The position numbers and the translations under genes are program-made. Positions 24,928 to 37,555 of a stretch of DNA of 64,000 bases are shown piece by piece; the first letter of the stretch is position 1, and every line of letters begins with the position of its first letter. The notes below the pieces were generated by a model that saw only the letters and a program-made list of their open reading frames with translations, was not told the origin of the DNA and did not search any database. Source of the DNA: Elysia crispata (taxonomy: Eukaryota; Mollusca; Gastropoda; Plakobranchidae); contig JAWDGP010006814.1 of the NCBI GenBank assembly GCA_033675545.1, forward strand, positions 1-64,000, given 5' to 3'.

Positions 24928-26725
24928 GAAGTTCCATCAATGGGGCGCTGTAGAGGATATAGAGTATCACCCACAAAGTTCCATCAATGGGTTGCTGCAG
25001 AGGATATAGAAGTATCACCCGCAAAGGTCTCTCATGGGGGCATTGCAGAGGACATCGGGCTTTCACCCACAAAGTTTCATCAATGAGGCGCTGCAGACGA
25101 CATCGGCCTTTCATCCACAAAGTTCCATGAATAGGGCGCTTCAGAGGATATCCGGTTATCACACGCAAAGTTCCATCAATGAGTCGCTGCAGAGGATATC
25201 CGGTTATCACACGCAAAGTTCCATAAATGAGTCGCTGCAGAGGACATCCGGTTATCACACGCAAAGTTCCATCAATGAGTCGTTGCAGAGGATATCCGGT
25301 TATCACACGCAAAGTTCCATCAATGAGTCGCTGCATAGGATATCCGGTTATCACACGCAAAGTTCCATCAATGAGTCGCTGCTGAGGATATCCGGTTATC
25401 ACACGCAAAGTTCCATAAATGAGGCGCTGCTGAGGATATTGATCTATGACCCGCTAAGTTCCATAAATGGGGCGTTGAAATGGATATCGGGCTATCAACC
25501 GCAAAGATAAATAAATGGGGTGCTGCAGTGGACATCGGGCTTTCACCCACAAAGTTCCATCCATAAGGCACTGCAGACGACATCGGGCTTTCACCCACAA
25601 AGTTTCATCAATGGGGCGCTGCAGACGACATCGGCCTTTCATCCACAAAGTTCCATGAATAGGGCGCTTCAGAGGATATCCGATTATCACATGCAAAGTT
25701 CCATCAATGAGTCGCTGCAGAGGATATCCGGTTATCACGCGAAAAGTTCCATCAATGGCGCGCTGCAGAGGATATCGGGCTATCACCTGCAAAGTTACAT
25801 AAAGGGGGCGCTGCATAGGATATCGGACTGTCACCCGCAAAGTTCTATTAATGGGACGCTGCATAGGACATCGGGCTATCACCTGCAAAGTTCCATAAAT
25901 AGGGCGATGCAGAAGATATCGGGCTATCACCCGCAAAGTCCCATAAATGTGGTTCTGCATAGGGTATCGGGCAATCACCCGCAAAATTTTATTAATAAGG
26001 CGCTGCAGAGGATATCGGGCTATCACCAGCAAAGTTACATTAATGGAGCCTTGCATAGAATATCTGGTTATCACACAAAAAGTTCCATCAATGTGGCGCT
26101 GCAGAGGATATCGGGCTATCACCCGCAAAGTCACATATATGGGGCGCTGCATAGGACATCGGGCTATCACCTGCAAAGTTCTATAAATGAGTCGCTGCAA
26201 AGGATATCGGGCTGTCACCCGTAAAGTTCCTTAAATGGGGCGATTCAGAGGATATTGAGCTATTACCTGCAAAGTTCCATAAATGGGGCGATGCAGAGGA
26301 TATCGGGCTATCACCCACAAAGTTCCATCAATGTGGCGCTGCAGAGGATATCGGGCTATCACCTGCAAAATTCCATCTATAGGCCGCTGCACATGATATC
26401 GGGCTATCACCTGCAAAGGTCCCTCATGGGGTCCGGCGCTGCAAAAGAATTCAGTCTATCACCTGCAAATTTATATCAATGGGCGGCTGCAGAGGATATC
26501 GTGCTATCACCTGCAAAGGTCCTTCATGGGATCCGGCGCTGCAGAGGATATCGGGCTACCAATGACAAAGATCCCTCATTGAGGCGGTGCAGAAGATATC
26601 GGGCTATTCCTCGCAAAGGTTCTTCATGGAGGCGCTGCAGAAGATATCGGGCTATCCCTCGCAAAGGTTCTTCATGGAGGCGCTGCAGAAGATATCGGGC
26701 TATCAACCGCAAAGGTCCCTCACAG
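24928..26725. repeat. 48-bp minisatellite array (~37 units), open on both strands
   Basis: Units of 48 bp (core GCGCTGCAGAGGATATCGGG). As 48 is a multiple of three, the frame is kept: the plus strand gives a 16-residue period around LQRISGYHPQSSINGA, and the minus strand a 16-residue period around RVIAGYPLQRLIDGTL. The plus frame beginning at 25034 continues to about 26773 with only two in-frame stops, at 25508-25510 and 26222-26224 (the latter a CAA to TAA change). Units at both ends carry a distinct variant (AAAGGTCYCTCATGG). It may be noncoding satellite; no start, signal peptide or flanking domain supports a protein. Confidence 0.9.
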
Positions 26726-26985
26726 GGCAAAATGCGCGTGTTTGGTAAGACGTGTCGCGCAATGTTTCCATGATGCTTTGTGGACAGCGGTGTAACCTTC
26801 TGATGGATCTTTTGAAAGGGGATATTTGTCAGTGGCTAGAGTCTCGCGCCAGGGACGGTAACTCATTAGGAATCGCCGTTAGTTCTCCAGAGGTAAGTTC
26901 TGGCGAGGAGGTCTCAAAATTCTCTTTGGGCACAGTTTTACTTTGTAACTAATGCCTAGTTTGATGGAGATATTGTTTCAAAGGG
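26726..26985 (+). other. possible exon with splice donor, otherwise unknown
   Basis: A frame from ATG 26752 runs about 47 codons and ends at a consensus donor (CCAGAG then GTAAGT at about 26893). No acceptor or domain is recognised. It lies just downstream of the 48-bp array in a different frame. Confidence 0.2.
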
Positions 26986-27201
26986 CTAATGTGAATATTT
27001 CTGTTCCCTCTTTGAGGACGTTGTCGTTATCGTTAATTGGAATGAGCTCTCACTAGCGCGTAGCTCTGTCAGTAATGGTAAGGAGATAATTGAATAACCT
27101 TTGGATGGGCGTGAAGGACCAAGCAAGTCAACATGAAAATGACCGAACATTTTTGTGGGGACGGTTATCTCAGACACAGTGGTACATGTCTGCGATTGCA
27201 T
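26986..27201 (-). pseudogene. decayed Gypsy/Ty3-type integrase fragment
   Basis: The minus-strand frame contains FGHFHVDLLGP followed by PSKGYS, the start of the retroelement integrase core (the D of HVDLLGP is the first catalytic Asp). The expected continuation, with a TDRATR-like motif, is in another frame and broken by stops at about 27057-27065. Upstream the frame closes within 40 codons. This is an old, dead LTR-retrotransposon piece in the same orientation as the gag-like remnants at 29.7-30.8 kb. Confidence 0.65.
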
Positions 27202-27407
27202 TTTAGTTTCTTAGAAAGCTGGACATCCTCTGGCCTAACTACTGATCTGTTTTTTTTTAGACCATGCCATTTAAACGATTATGCCACCAGCCAAACAGTG
27301 GACTTTCAGCCATGGTGTGCAAGATACCTGATAGTGTTGAAAACTTGTCGCTGATAACATGCACGTGGGACGACGGGTCAAATTTTGCCAGTAGATATGA
27401 CAGAGTA

Positions 27408-27625
27408 GCTACTATGTGGAACCTCGAATGGTAGATGAAGCAATCTTGAGTAAACAAAGTAGCTGTTGTGTGGAACCTCCAACAGTGGACGGAATAATCT
27501 TGAGTAAGAAGTAGCTGCTGTGTGAAGCTTCGAATAGTTGACGGAGCAATCATGAGTCCAGAAGTAACTGCTGTGTGGAACCTCGAACAGTGGACGGAAC
27601 AATCGTGAGTCCAGAAGTAGTTGCT
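27408..27625. repeat. ~53-57-bp tandem repeat (about 4 units)
   Basis: Four units share GTAGCTGCTGTGTGGAACCT and GACGGAACAATCTTGAGT. The minus-strand ORFs 27257-27640 and 27378-27674 mostly translate this array. Confidence 0.85.
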
Positions 27626-28450
27626 CGCCAAGCACGACAATCAACATTCTGCGCCTGAACACTCGCCATTGCAATCTAGCTCAAGGACAACAGTGTTGAG
27701 TTCACCAGCAGGGAGTGAGAGCAGTCTGCTACATGTTTTTTTTTCCTGCAATGTCTTTGATCTTCGTGAAAAATCTAGGTGTAAGCAAAATAGCGTTGCT
27801 GTCGTCCGTACCCTGGAGTTGATATCTTGGACAACTGGGTCAGCAGATGCTGGTGCTCTTATTGGTCCGCTTTGGCGTTTCCCTGATTCTTACTCTTATA
27901 GATCTTGATGAAACTTTGTCATTCTGCACTTACATTTCTTTGCCTTTCAGCCAAATCGGCCGTGGAACCAACATGTCGAATTAAAGATGTATATAATTTT
28001 ATCGCAGACTGCTACAACAGGGCGCTCATGGAATGAAGAGTATGAAGGTTATTTTTTCTTGCAATGAACAGTTTTTCAACTCTCTAGGCTAAAGTGCAAT
28101 AGACTGTGCACGTCGAATTCGCTACAAAGGCCTGTAGGTGGTCTGGTAACTGTGTCATTAAAAGCTACTTGAAACTAAAACAGGGTTTGTGCTTCACAAG
28201 AACTGATACCGTAGTACTTGTGTTCAGAGCTGCAACAGTGTGATTCTACTACGTCTTGTTTTATCTAACCCATCGCAAATTGCTTCAGCCTAGGCAAATG
28301 ATACCCAAAAGAAAACAGCACGGCATTACTTTTTATATTTAAAATTCAAAAACCGGAAGCTGAAAAGCCGTCTGTGTACCTAATTATTTTTGTTATTCAT
28401 TCTAATAGAAGCTTTTAGCTATAATCAACTTAGCACAAAGGTACGCGGAT

Positions 28451-28463
<13 letters not shown>
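27626..28463. other. no gene recognised (would be the interior of the decayed Gypsy element)
   Basis: A 95-codon plus frame (27621-27908) has no domain. If gag and integrase remnants belong to one element, protease and RT should lie between 29.7 and 27.2 kb, but I could not recognise them here. Confidence 0.4.
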
Positions 28464-28481
<18 letters not shown>

Positions 28482-28491
28482 GTGGGGGGGA
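28464..28491. repeat. poly-G run
   Basis: About 25 nearly pure G residues, preceded by a T run; a G-quadruplex-prone and assembly-error-prone tract. Confidence 0.9.
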
Positions 28492-28624
28492 GGGGTTAGG
28501 CATTTCTATTTATCATTCTTTTTCTTTTTTTTCCCATCCTAATCTAGATTTTTTTTGCTGACGCTTCTTTTAAACAATTAAAATAAATGAGAAGGCTGTG
28601 TCGACCAAAAAAAAAAACAGAATA

Positions 28625-29125
28625 AAAGGTCGGTCCTCTACATATGACCGTATCTACCACAAAACAGGCCGTGACTCTAATTATAGCCGTATTTACTATA
28701 AAACAGGCCAATGTTGTACTTATGGGCGTATTTAGTACAAAATAGGCCGGCACTGAAGCAATGATCGTAGGCCAGTACTCTTTGGCCGCCTCGAGCACAC
28801 AATTAGCTAGTACTCCACCTGTGACCCTATTTAGTTCAAAGCAGGCCGGTACTGTACCCATGGCCGTATTTAGTACAAAACAGGCCGGTACTCTACCTTT
28901 GACCGTATCGACCACAAAATAGGCCAGTACTCTGCCTAAGGCCGCATTTAGTTCAAAGCAGGCCGGTACTGTACCGATAGCCGTATTAAGTACAAATCAG
29001 ACTGGCACTGTATCTATGGCAGTATATAGTACATAACAGCCGGTACTCTAACTATGGCCTTATTTTATTCAAAACAGGCCAGTACTCTACCTATGGCCGT
29101 ATCGACTACAAAACAGACGGGTACG
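28625..29125. repeat. 39-bp minisatellite array (~13 units)
   Basis: Units of 39 bp around AGGCCGGTACTCTACC and CCGTATTTAGTACAAAAC. A minus-strand 13-residue period (VPACFVLNTAMGT-like) results because 39 is divisible by three; the frame 28915-28544 is a repeat artefact. The array lies inside the presumed Gypsy interior. Confidence 0.92.
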
Positions 29126-29689
29126 TTACTTCTTCTGAGAGCTATCGATAACAGCACACAATTGCAACTAAACTGATTAACTCACTTACCTTACAAGAAG
29201 GGAATAACAATTTCACATTTTCAAATTTTAGAAACAGTAACCAAGAGGCCAATCTGCATTTATTTAACTTCAGCTAAAATGCTTAATCAAATTAGATCAT
29301 CAAAAAGAAAAAAAAAAAACAATTCAAAGGCTGTAGAAAAATAATATGGCACGATGGTTAGGAAAGATGTACGACCACTTCAAGCGGAATGCCAAGAACA
29401 CTTTCCTTTTAGTTGATAATCTTCAACCAAACCGCGATGCAACAGAATACTGTCGCAGCCTGTATGCCTTAACATATGGATAATATAAGCTCACTTACAG
29501 TCCTTGATAATTGATAAGTTCAGCTTAATCGCCGTCTACTTACAACTTTCTCACATCCTGCATCCCTTAACTCGTCGATTGTCCACTGTCGCTCACAGCC
29601 GTTGATTATTGGTAAGTTCAGTTACTCCACTGACACCTTATCACTTTTTTTTGGACTGAAATTCTGTTTGCAGCAACCCATCTTGGAAT
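29126..29689. other. no gene recognised
   Basis: AT-rich sequence downstream (minus sense) of the gag-like remnants; a duplicated phrase around TGATAATTGATAAGTTCAG occurs near 29505 and 29605. Nothing coding is supported. Confidence 0.4.
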
Positions 29690-30800
29690 CGCTCGGGTAT
29701 CCTTCCCCGATGATGTATTCAGGGTCTTCACAACCATAACAGCGTCCTATCCCACTCCATTGGATGAATGCATCTTTCTTTCTTCCTCTCTCTCCCGGCT
29801 ATGAGTTGACTCTGCACAGTGAAAAATCGCAGTCATTGGCTCGGCTTAAAATTTATCCATGCCTGCAGCTCTGTGCACAATGATAGGACGTGTAGAGTAG
29901 CATAAGTTATGCCGTATCCAGTCTTCCTCTCATTATCAGACACGTTCTATAAAATTATGTTGACGGCACCGTGATTTGCTGGGTCGCTCACTTTATGAGT
30001 TGATAGAAATTCATCGTGGGTAGCCAGCATTCTCTCTTAAAGGTTCGCTGACAAAGTTTCAAGAAATGTCTTACGAAGAAACAAACTCTGAATACATCAT
30101 ATGTCTGTGTCGCCTTATTTTCTCTATCTTTCCAGATATGCTTTGAGTTACACAGTAAACTTGATTGTTGAGATTCTATCCGTCTTTCGGTATAGATGTG
30201 CTGCAATTTTGTCTGTGACTTTTAATATTAATTCAACCATAATCTGTTGATTCAGCCCGTGTCCGTCAACAGAAAATACTTGAGTTCTCATAGCAAGTAG
30301 CACAGCTAATGAGGTTCACCAGCTCTCATCGGGCATTCCAATTTGGTCGCAAACCTTTCGAAACAAATAAGCTAGCCGTGAAGATCACCCTGTCCATTCA
30401 AAAGCGCTGCTTGGGTTAATCCTTTTTGTTAAGTCCACCTGCTTGAAGCTCTTCTACTCTGGCTGTTTGGCTTGTGCTCGTATCCTTGCCAACTTCAACT
30501 GAATTTTATTTCCTCGATCTTTGGTCTTTCGCCTGTTTCTTTCTTTACCTTCTCTCTTTCTACTTGCAGCTGCAGTTGTAGTTTGACATCCCTTTCCTCC
30601 TCAGCCAAGCCTGGCCTAACGCTCTTTTTTTCAGCCATTAGTTCTGCTTCTCAAATTGCTGTATAACTAACGTTTTCCTCTCGCTGTATTTCTGCAAAAA
30701 TTTATCTAAGGAATCTCTATCTTTTAGAGTAATGGCTTTATGATTGATTTCCATAATGCTCCATTTCAATGATGTCATTTTAGGGAATGCAAAGAAAAAA
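29690..30800 (-). pseudogene. decayed Gypsy-type gag remnants
   Basis: Reading the minus strand from about 30755 down, broken frames give in order: a charged coiled-coil piece (EEERDVKLQLQLQVEREKVK near 30620-30540), an FERFAT capsid-like piece near 30365, a FLETLSANL-like helix near 30060, and near 29740-29690 a CYGCEDPEYI piece that looks like a zinc knuckle whose His is Tyr and whose last Cys is Gly. This order (coiled coil, capsid, zinc knuckle) is that of Gypsy/Ty3 gag proteins. Stops and frameshifts are frequent. The link with the integrase piece at 27.0 kb, same strand and downstream, is inference. Confidence 0.42.
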
Positions 30801-31435
30801 CCATCTCATCTCAATTAAAGTATTCGATCCACAGTTTGAAATCTAGATTTAAATTTTAATGAAATTGATCAAAACAGGAAAAAAATAAAAGATTTAATAC
30901 TTAAAAACAAACTAAATTCGGTATTATTTACGAAGATGTGCCGAGGACCAGCCTAGTGTAGATGATTTATGATGAACTCAATATCCCTTCTTCTATTTCT
31001 GTTTGATTCTAATCTCTCTTTCAAAATGCAACTTTTTACTATTGTACATGTACTAAAAATTTGACTCGAAAATAAAAGGCAAAGGTTAATTTATTATTAG
31101 ACCTACCTCTCCAAAACTAGAGTAGAAAACATATTAAGAGCATTTTCATTTAACCGCTTGATTCAGAAGCAAATTCTAGCTTGTGAGATTGAAAATATGA
31201 AAAGAAAATATTTACTGAATGAATAACCTTATTCATTGCACATACATTGCAATACATGGCCTCGGTATGCAGACACTATCTTTAATAAGTTGGCGTTTCT
31301 ATGTTAAGAGTAAACGCGCTATATGATCATGGTGATTTTATTTTTAAGTTCACGGTGATTTGAGTAGTAAATAGTTATGAAAAGATAATCGCAAAGCTAA
31401 TGTTTTTAATTTCAACTATCGCAAAGAAGTCTCTT
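30801..31435. other. no gene seen
   Basis: AT-rich unique sequence without recognisable frames, upstream (minus sense) of the gag-like remnants; no clear LTR was identified. Confidence 0.4.
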
Positions 31436-31452
31436 TCTCTCTCTTTCTCTCT

Positions 31453-31533
<81 letters not shown>
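31436..31533. repeat. (CT)n microsatellite
   Basis: About 100 bp of CT dinucleotides with a few interruptions at the edges. Confidence 0.95.
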
Positions 31534-31536
<3 letters not shown>

Positions 31537-31793
31537 CGCTCTTCTTTCGCTCTCTCTTTATACATAAAAATATGCCATATTACTGTTCTTCAGTGTACTG
31601 TCTTCCGTTGTGAGTCAAACTTTCCCTTTTGTCAAAAATTGTAAGATTTTCTACTTCGCACCAGTAGGTAAAATCGTAAACTGACGGGGATTGGTAATAC
31701 AAAATCGTTGTTGGCCTGCCGATACGGAGATGCTACACAGATGCACAGATAGGAAGATAAAAAAGAAGAGACTGTATGTTTGTGTGTGTGTGT

Positions 31794-31794
<1 letters not shown>

Positions 31795-31842
<48 letters not shown>
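31795..31842. repeat. (GA)n microsatellite
   Basis: About 48 bp of GA, preceded by a short GT run and followed by GACAGACAGA. Confidence 0.95.
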
Positions 31843-31847
<5 letters not shown>

Positions 31848-31864
31848 AACAGACAGACAGAGAT

Positions 31865-32400
31865 AGACAGCCAGAGGTAAAGGGTGACGTTGAATAGTCA
31901 GGCTCTATTTTTTTTCTCATTGGTAGCACAGGTTACGGTCGTAAAAGCATTTACAAATAAGTAGTCTTTAACTGGTTTTTGTCAACTTTGATCATTAACT
32001 TGAATGACATTGTACATGTCCTCGCCCATTAATTCCACACACACACAAATATATATAAATCTTATTTTCCAACTCAAAAATGGTCATGGAAACAACGAAA
32101 TATTTGGAACAGAAAAAATTAGTTCGTTTGTTTAAAATCCGATCACGGGCAGTATATTGAGATTTGAGATCATATTTTATTCCTTCTGCTTGATGAGAAG
32201 GATTTTTTACCTTTTAGGTCTACTGTTGTTTTTCCTTTTTGTAACCAGTAATTCACAGACTAAACCGCATCTATTGACGCACGATTCCCCAGATAAGACA
32301 TAAAAATGCGGTACCTAAAGTGGCAAGGGAAATGTTTTTGTTTATCTTGTAAGTCTTGCAAATGAATTGGAATTTTCGGTTTTTCGCAGGCATCTCGCTT
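31865..32400. other. no gene seen
   Basis: AT-rich unique sequence with a short CA run near 32038. No supported feature. Confidence 0.4.
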
Positions 32401-33186
32401 ACTCTAACTATATCCCCTTGTTCTGTCTCATTCTGCATCACTTCACACCTACCCTTTCCATTTGTTTTGTCTTATTCTTAACCACCCCATCTATACCCTG
32501 TTATGTTGTTCTCTATCATTCTGAACCACCCCTGTCCTCTTGTTCTGTCTCTTTCTTAACCATCCCATCTATACCCTGTCCTTCTTTTCTATCTCTTTCT
32601 GTACCATCCCATACCTACCCTGTACTCTTGTTTTGTCTCTTTCTTAACCATCACATCTATGCCCTGTCGTTGTTCTGTCTCATTCTGTACTATCTCATAC
32701 CTACCCGGCCCTCTTGTTCTGTCCCATTCTGTACCACCCCATACCTACCCTGTCCTCTTGTTCTGTCTAATTCTGTATCACCCCATATCTACCCTGTCCT
32801 CTTGTTCTGTCCCATTCTGTACCACCCCATACCTACCCTGTCCTCTTGTTCTGTCTAATTCTGTATCACCCCATATCTACCCTGTCCTCTTGTTCTGTCC
32901 CATTCTGTACCATCCCATACCTACCCTGTCCTCTTGTTCTGTCTAATTCTGTATCACCCCATACCTACCCTGTCCTCTTGTTCTGTCTAATTCTGTATCA
33001 CCCCATACCTACCCTGTCCTCTTGTTCTGTCTAATTCTGTATCACCCCATACCTACCCTGTCCTCTTGTTCTGTCTAATTCTGTATCACCCCATACCTAC
33101 CCTGTCCTTTTGTTCTGTCTCATTCTGAGATACTCATACCTACCCTGTGTTCTTGTTATGTCTCATTCTGAACCATCTCATGCCTA
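32401..33186. repeat. 44-bp minisatellite array, first part (~17 units)
   Basis: Units of 44 bp around CCTACCCTGTCCTCTTGTTC and TGTATCACCCCATA. Central units (32760-33110) are almost identical, edge units decayed. The plus frames over it show a 44-residue period and are artefacts. Confidence 0.92.
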
Positions 33187-33775
33187 CTGTATTGCATTGT
33201 GCTGTAATTTGATCTATCGACTTCCTCACCTTGTGCGTACTTTTTTGGTAGCAGATCGATTTATATCTATATTGACATTGCTTGTATAATTTCAAGCCTA
33301 AGAACTTAGTTTTATTTGTTGACCCTAGTTCACACTGTGAGAAAAAGTAACTTTGAACGTGTGTGGTTTAGATTCTTCTGGAATCTTCCTCTTATTCCTA
33401 ACATAATGATGTTTCCGTCACTACTTGTTTACCTTTGTTCTGATTGGTTGTTATAATATAGCGCATTAATCGTTACGTGTCCGAAGAATGTTCTCGTATA
33501 AATTATGTAACACTTTTTCTAGATAATTTAATGAGATTAAATACAAATAAGAATCGAAATTCTGTCCACTCAGTTAACTTCTGTAAGAAGTGAGTCAACG
33601 TATAGTGATTATTGAGTCAACGTCTTGTCAGTCAGCATTGTGTTCATTACACATTTTGTTTTTATTTTTTTTACTAGCGGACTTCAGCCTAATTTTCCTC
33701 GGATGAGTTATGTGATTGGCTGTGAATATTTTTATGCCCCTACACAAACAGAGCCAAACAGAGTCGCCAAATCTT
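33187..33775 (+). mobile_element. insertion within the 44-bp array, possible solo LTR
   Basis: About 590 bp interrupts the array, which resumes at 33776. The part 33336-33653 begins TGTGAG and ends CATTACA (TG...CA). It contains CGTATAAATTATG as a TATA-like box, then AATAAG about 50 bp further, and ends with repeated GAGTCAACG words, the layout of an LTR. No flanking target duplication is clear, so the boundaries are uncertain. Confidence 0.33.
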
Positions 33776-33990
33776 TTACACCTACCCTGTCCTCTTGTTC
33801 TGTATCATTCTGAAGCACCCCATGCCTACCCTGCCCTCTTGTTTTTTCTTATTCTGCACCACTCAATACCTACCCTGTCCTTTTGTTGTGAGTTATTCTG
33901 CACCACTCAATACCTACCCTGTCCTTTTGTTGTGAGTTATTCTGCACCACTCAGTCCTTTTGTTGTGAGTTATTCTGATCGACACAATAC
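33776..33990. repeat. 44-bp minisatellite array, second part (~5 units)
   Basis: Continuation of the array after the insertion, with further isolated units near 34140-34190. Three units carry a TTTTGTTGTGAGTTATTCTG variant not seen left of the insertion. Confidence 0.88.
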
Positions 33991-34410
33991 ATATTTTTCC
34001 TGTCAGATCTAGGCTACTTCCTGGTTGCTTCCTTTATTGAAGCTTTGTTAACTCTTAAAAATAATGCCCTAGATCTAACTTCAATTGTGTCACCTCTGTC
34101 GTTATGTGAATTCTTCTGAATTTACCACTACAATTGCCACACCCTTATGTTCTGACGGATTCTGCACCACCCCATACCTGTCTTATTCACATAACCTGTC
34201 TCCTTCTGTCACCTGCACTTGTAATCCGCCTCACCGAGTCTTGGCAAGAAGAATATTAAAAGGCTGGAACAAACTTATTAGAGAATTCATTTATTTTTAA
34301 AATGAATTTAGTTCCAGATTCTGGGTCAAGTTGGAATGTGTTGAAGGTATTTTCTGGTGTTTTTTATTCTCATTTTGCAGAGATGAATTCAATGAATTAT
34401 TGCTTACCTA

Positions 34411-34416
<6 letters not shown>
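33991..34416. other. array remnants, otherwise no gene seen
   Basis: One or two isolated decayed 44-bp units near 34140-34190 in otherwise unique sequence. No coding signal. Confidence 0.4.

Positions 34417-34482
<66 letters not shown>
34417..34482. repeat. (GA)n microsatellite
   Basis: About 66 bp of GA dinucleotide. Confidence 0.95.
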
Positions 34483-34486
<4 letters not shown>

Positions 34487-35449
34487 CAGAGGTAGAGAGA
34501 GAAACAGGCAGGCAGAGAGAGTGAGAGGGAAAGGGTTGAATAAAGAAAAAGGATAAGGCAGGGTCACAAAGATTAACTTTCGATATATATTGATTTTTAA
34601 GCCACCGACGCTTTGAGGCAAATAATAAGAGAAGAAATAAGGAACATCAGGCGGCGCTGTTTTCAAGTCAACATATTCGAAAACTTTTCCAGCTACTGAA
34701 TACAAGAGAAATTGATATGATGGAATGTTAGCTTCAGGAAATTGAAGTAGCTTCTCATTACAATCATTTCGACGACGAACCTGATTTCCGCCATGTTTGT
34801 TTAATGACAGTTAATGCCTGCAACCGGAAGCTTGTTGTGAATGTCCTGGCATTACAGTATCCGGTTGGTAAACATTGCCAGCCTTCTCCCCCAGTATTAC
34901 ACTGAGATATGAGTCTCTATTTCCATACCAGGAGAAAATATTGGCTAAAAGATCGCTGAGGTTTATTGCTTCGCCCGTGCTTCTGAAGGATTGAGTCGTG
35001 CTGCAGACCCAGCAGTTCAGTGCTATTTTCTTTGTGCAGCTATGATTTATTTCGAGGGACCAAGACTCTGAAAATGATTTCGTTAAGTGGGCGGTCGCTC
35101 AGAGCAGAAAACATGCGCACTAGAAAACATTGCAGAAGTGCGTATCGGATTTAGAAACACGCCCCTCCCGCCCCCGGCGTCTCCTCTCCTGTTATTTCCA
35201 TATTTCACTCCATTGCCTTCTTCTGAACGAAAGCGAATTAAAACACAGCGTTCTGTGTCAGTAACATTGGTTTAGTCTGCGTCTTTGAGAACGAATAAAG
35301 AAAATGTCTTTTCAGATTTATTGGGTTCGCAATACTCGTCTCCAGCGTGCTTTTGACTTTATAGACACTGACATCTTCCTTGGGAAAGCTACATAAACAA
35401 AACAGGAATGCTTGGTAAGCTATGATTGTAATAACTTGCTGTTAACCTA
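34483..35449. other. no gene; relatively GC-rich unique stretch
   Basis: 34760-35270 is less AT-rich than its surroundings and includes GTGGGCGGTCGC and CCGCCCCCGGCG words. This might be an old promoter region or a low-copy remnant; no exon is recognised. Confidence 0.3.
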
Positions 35450-35975
35450 TAAAAAGGAATCACTAGCAGGTACACTATAATAGGAATCGATAGCTGGTAA
35501 ACTATAATAGGAACCACTATCTGTAAACTATGAAAGGAATCACAAGCTGGTGAACTATACTTGGAATCACTAACTGTTAAACTATAAAAGGAATCACTTG
35601 TTGGTAAACTATCATAGGAATCACTAGCTGATAAACTATAAAAGGAATCACTAGTTGGTAAACTATGATAGGAATCACTTGTGGTAAATTATGATAGGAA
35701 TCACTAGCTGATAAACTATAAAAGAAATCACTATCTGGTAAATTATCTTAGGAATCACTAGCTGGTGAACTAATAGGAATCATTACCTGGTAAGCTATAA
35801 TAAGAATCAATAATTGGTAAGTCTTAAAACGAATCAATAGTTGGGTATTTATGATACAATCCATTAGTTGGTAACTATGATAATTTATGAACCATTAAGT
35901 GGTAAACTATGATATGAACCATAAGTTGATAAACTATGATTGTAATCTCTAATTGGTGCGCTATAATCGTAATCA
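35450..35975. repeat. 27-bp minisatellite array (~19 units)
   Basis: Units of 26-27 bp around GGAATCACTAGCTGGTAAAC, decaying towards the right end. Confidence 0.92.
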
Positions 35976-36515
<540 letters not shown>

Positions 36516-36729
36516 TAGAGGGAAATAGGCACGCAACTATATAACTACAATACAAAAAAGAAATAACAAAACTATTATCAATTAATAAATGTTTCTCTTT
36601 GTAAGATTCGTTACTATTAATACAAAGTCATGTATTCCGTACAACATTCAACCTAATGAGAACTAATACACATTTTATGATTTCTTTTCTTGCAACAAAT
36701 TTCAAACCAATGTGCATTCTTGCAGACGT

Positions 36730-36735
<6 letters not shown>

Positions 36736-36802
<67 letters not shown>
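36736..36802. repeat. (CT)n microsatellite
   Basis: About 67 bp of CT, 225 bp from the preceding GA tract on the opposite strand sense. Confidence 0.96.
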
Positions 36803-36806
<4 letters not shown>

Positions 36807-37009
36807 CCTTTCTCTCTCTCTCTTTCTATCTCTTTTTCTCAAACTTCATGGAACTAGCGCTTTGGAACTGTCACTTTTTGCTTGACGTATTTACACAATT
36901 GTTCCTACTTAATTAAGCATTTGATGTTTTATTCTCTTATCACTACAACGACCACCACTGCTGCCACCACTTTCACTACTACTATCACTACCCCTACCAT
37001 CGCTACCAC

Positions 37010-37252
<243 letters not shown>

Positions 37253-37383
37253 CTTCTATCTATCTTTTATAGTGTGCTACAAAATTAGGGGTGTTTATGG
37301 ATTTGTGTGATTGGAAAGGTTGCCTGGTTGTTGACGTCGATACGATGTGGTTCTAGTGTCTGTGTTTTGCTTTCTGTTTGGAT

Positions 37384-37387
<4 letters not shown>

Positions 37388-37442
<55 letters not shown>

Positions 37443-37555
37443 GAGCGAGAGCGAGTGGGGAGAGAGAGGCAGATAGACAGATAGGCAGACAGAGACAGAG
37501 AGAGAAAGAGACAGACAGAGAGACAGAGAGAGAGACAGAGACAGACAGAGAGGGA
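37388..37555. repeat. (GA)n with GACA/GAGACA variants
   Basis: A 47-bp GA run followed by about 120 bp of GA/GACAGA-type simple sequence. Confidence 0.95.

Noticed and set aside
32367-33034. 163-codon cysteine-rich plus-strand ORF
   Set aside because: Translation of the 44-bp array with a 44-residue period; the cysteines are a by-product of TGTTCTGT words.
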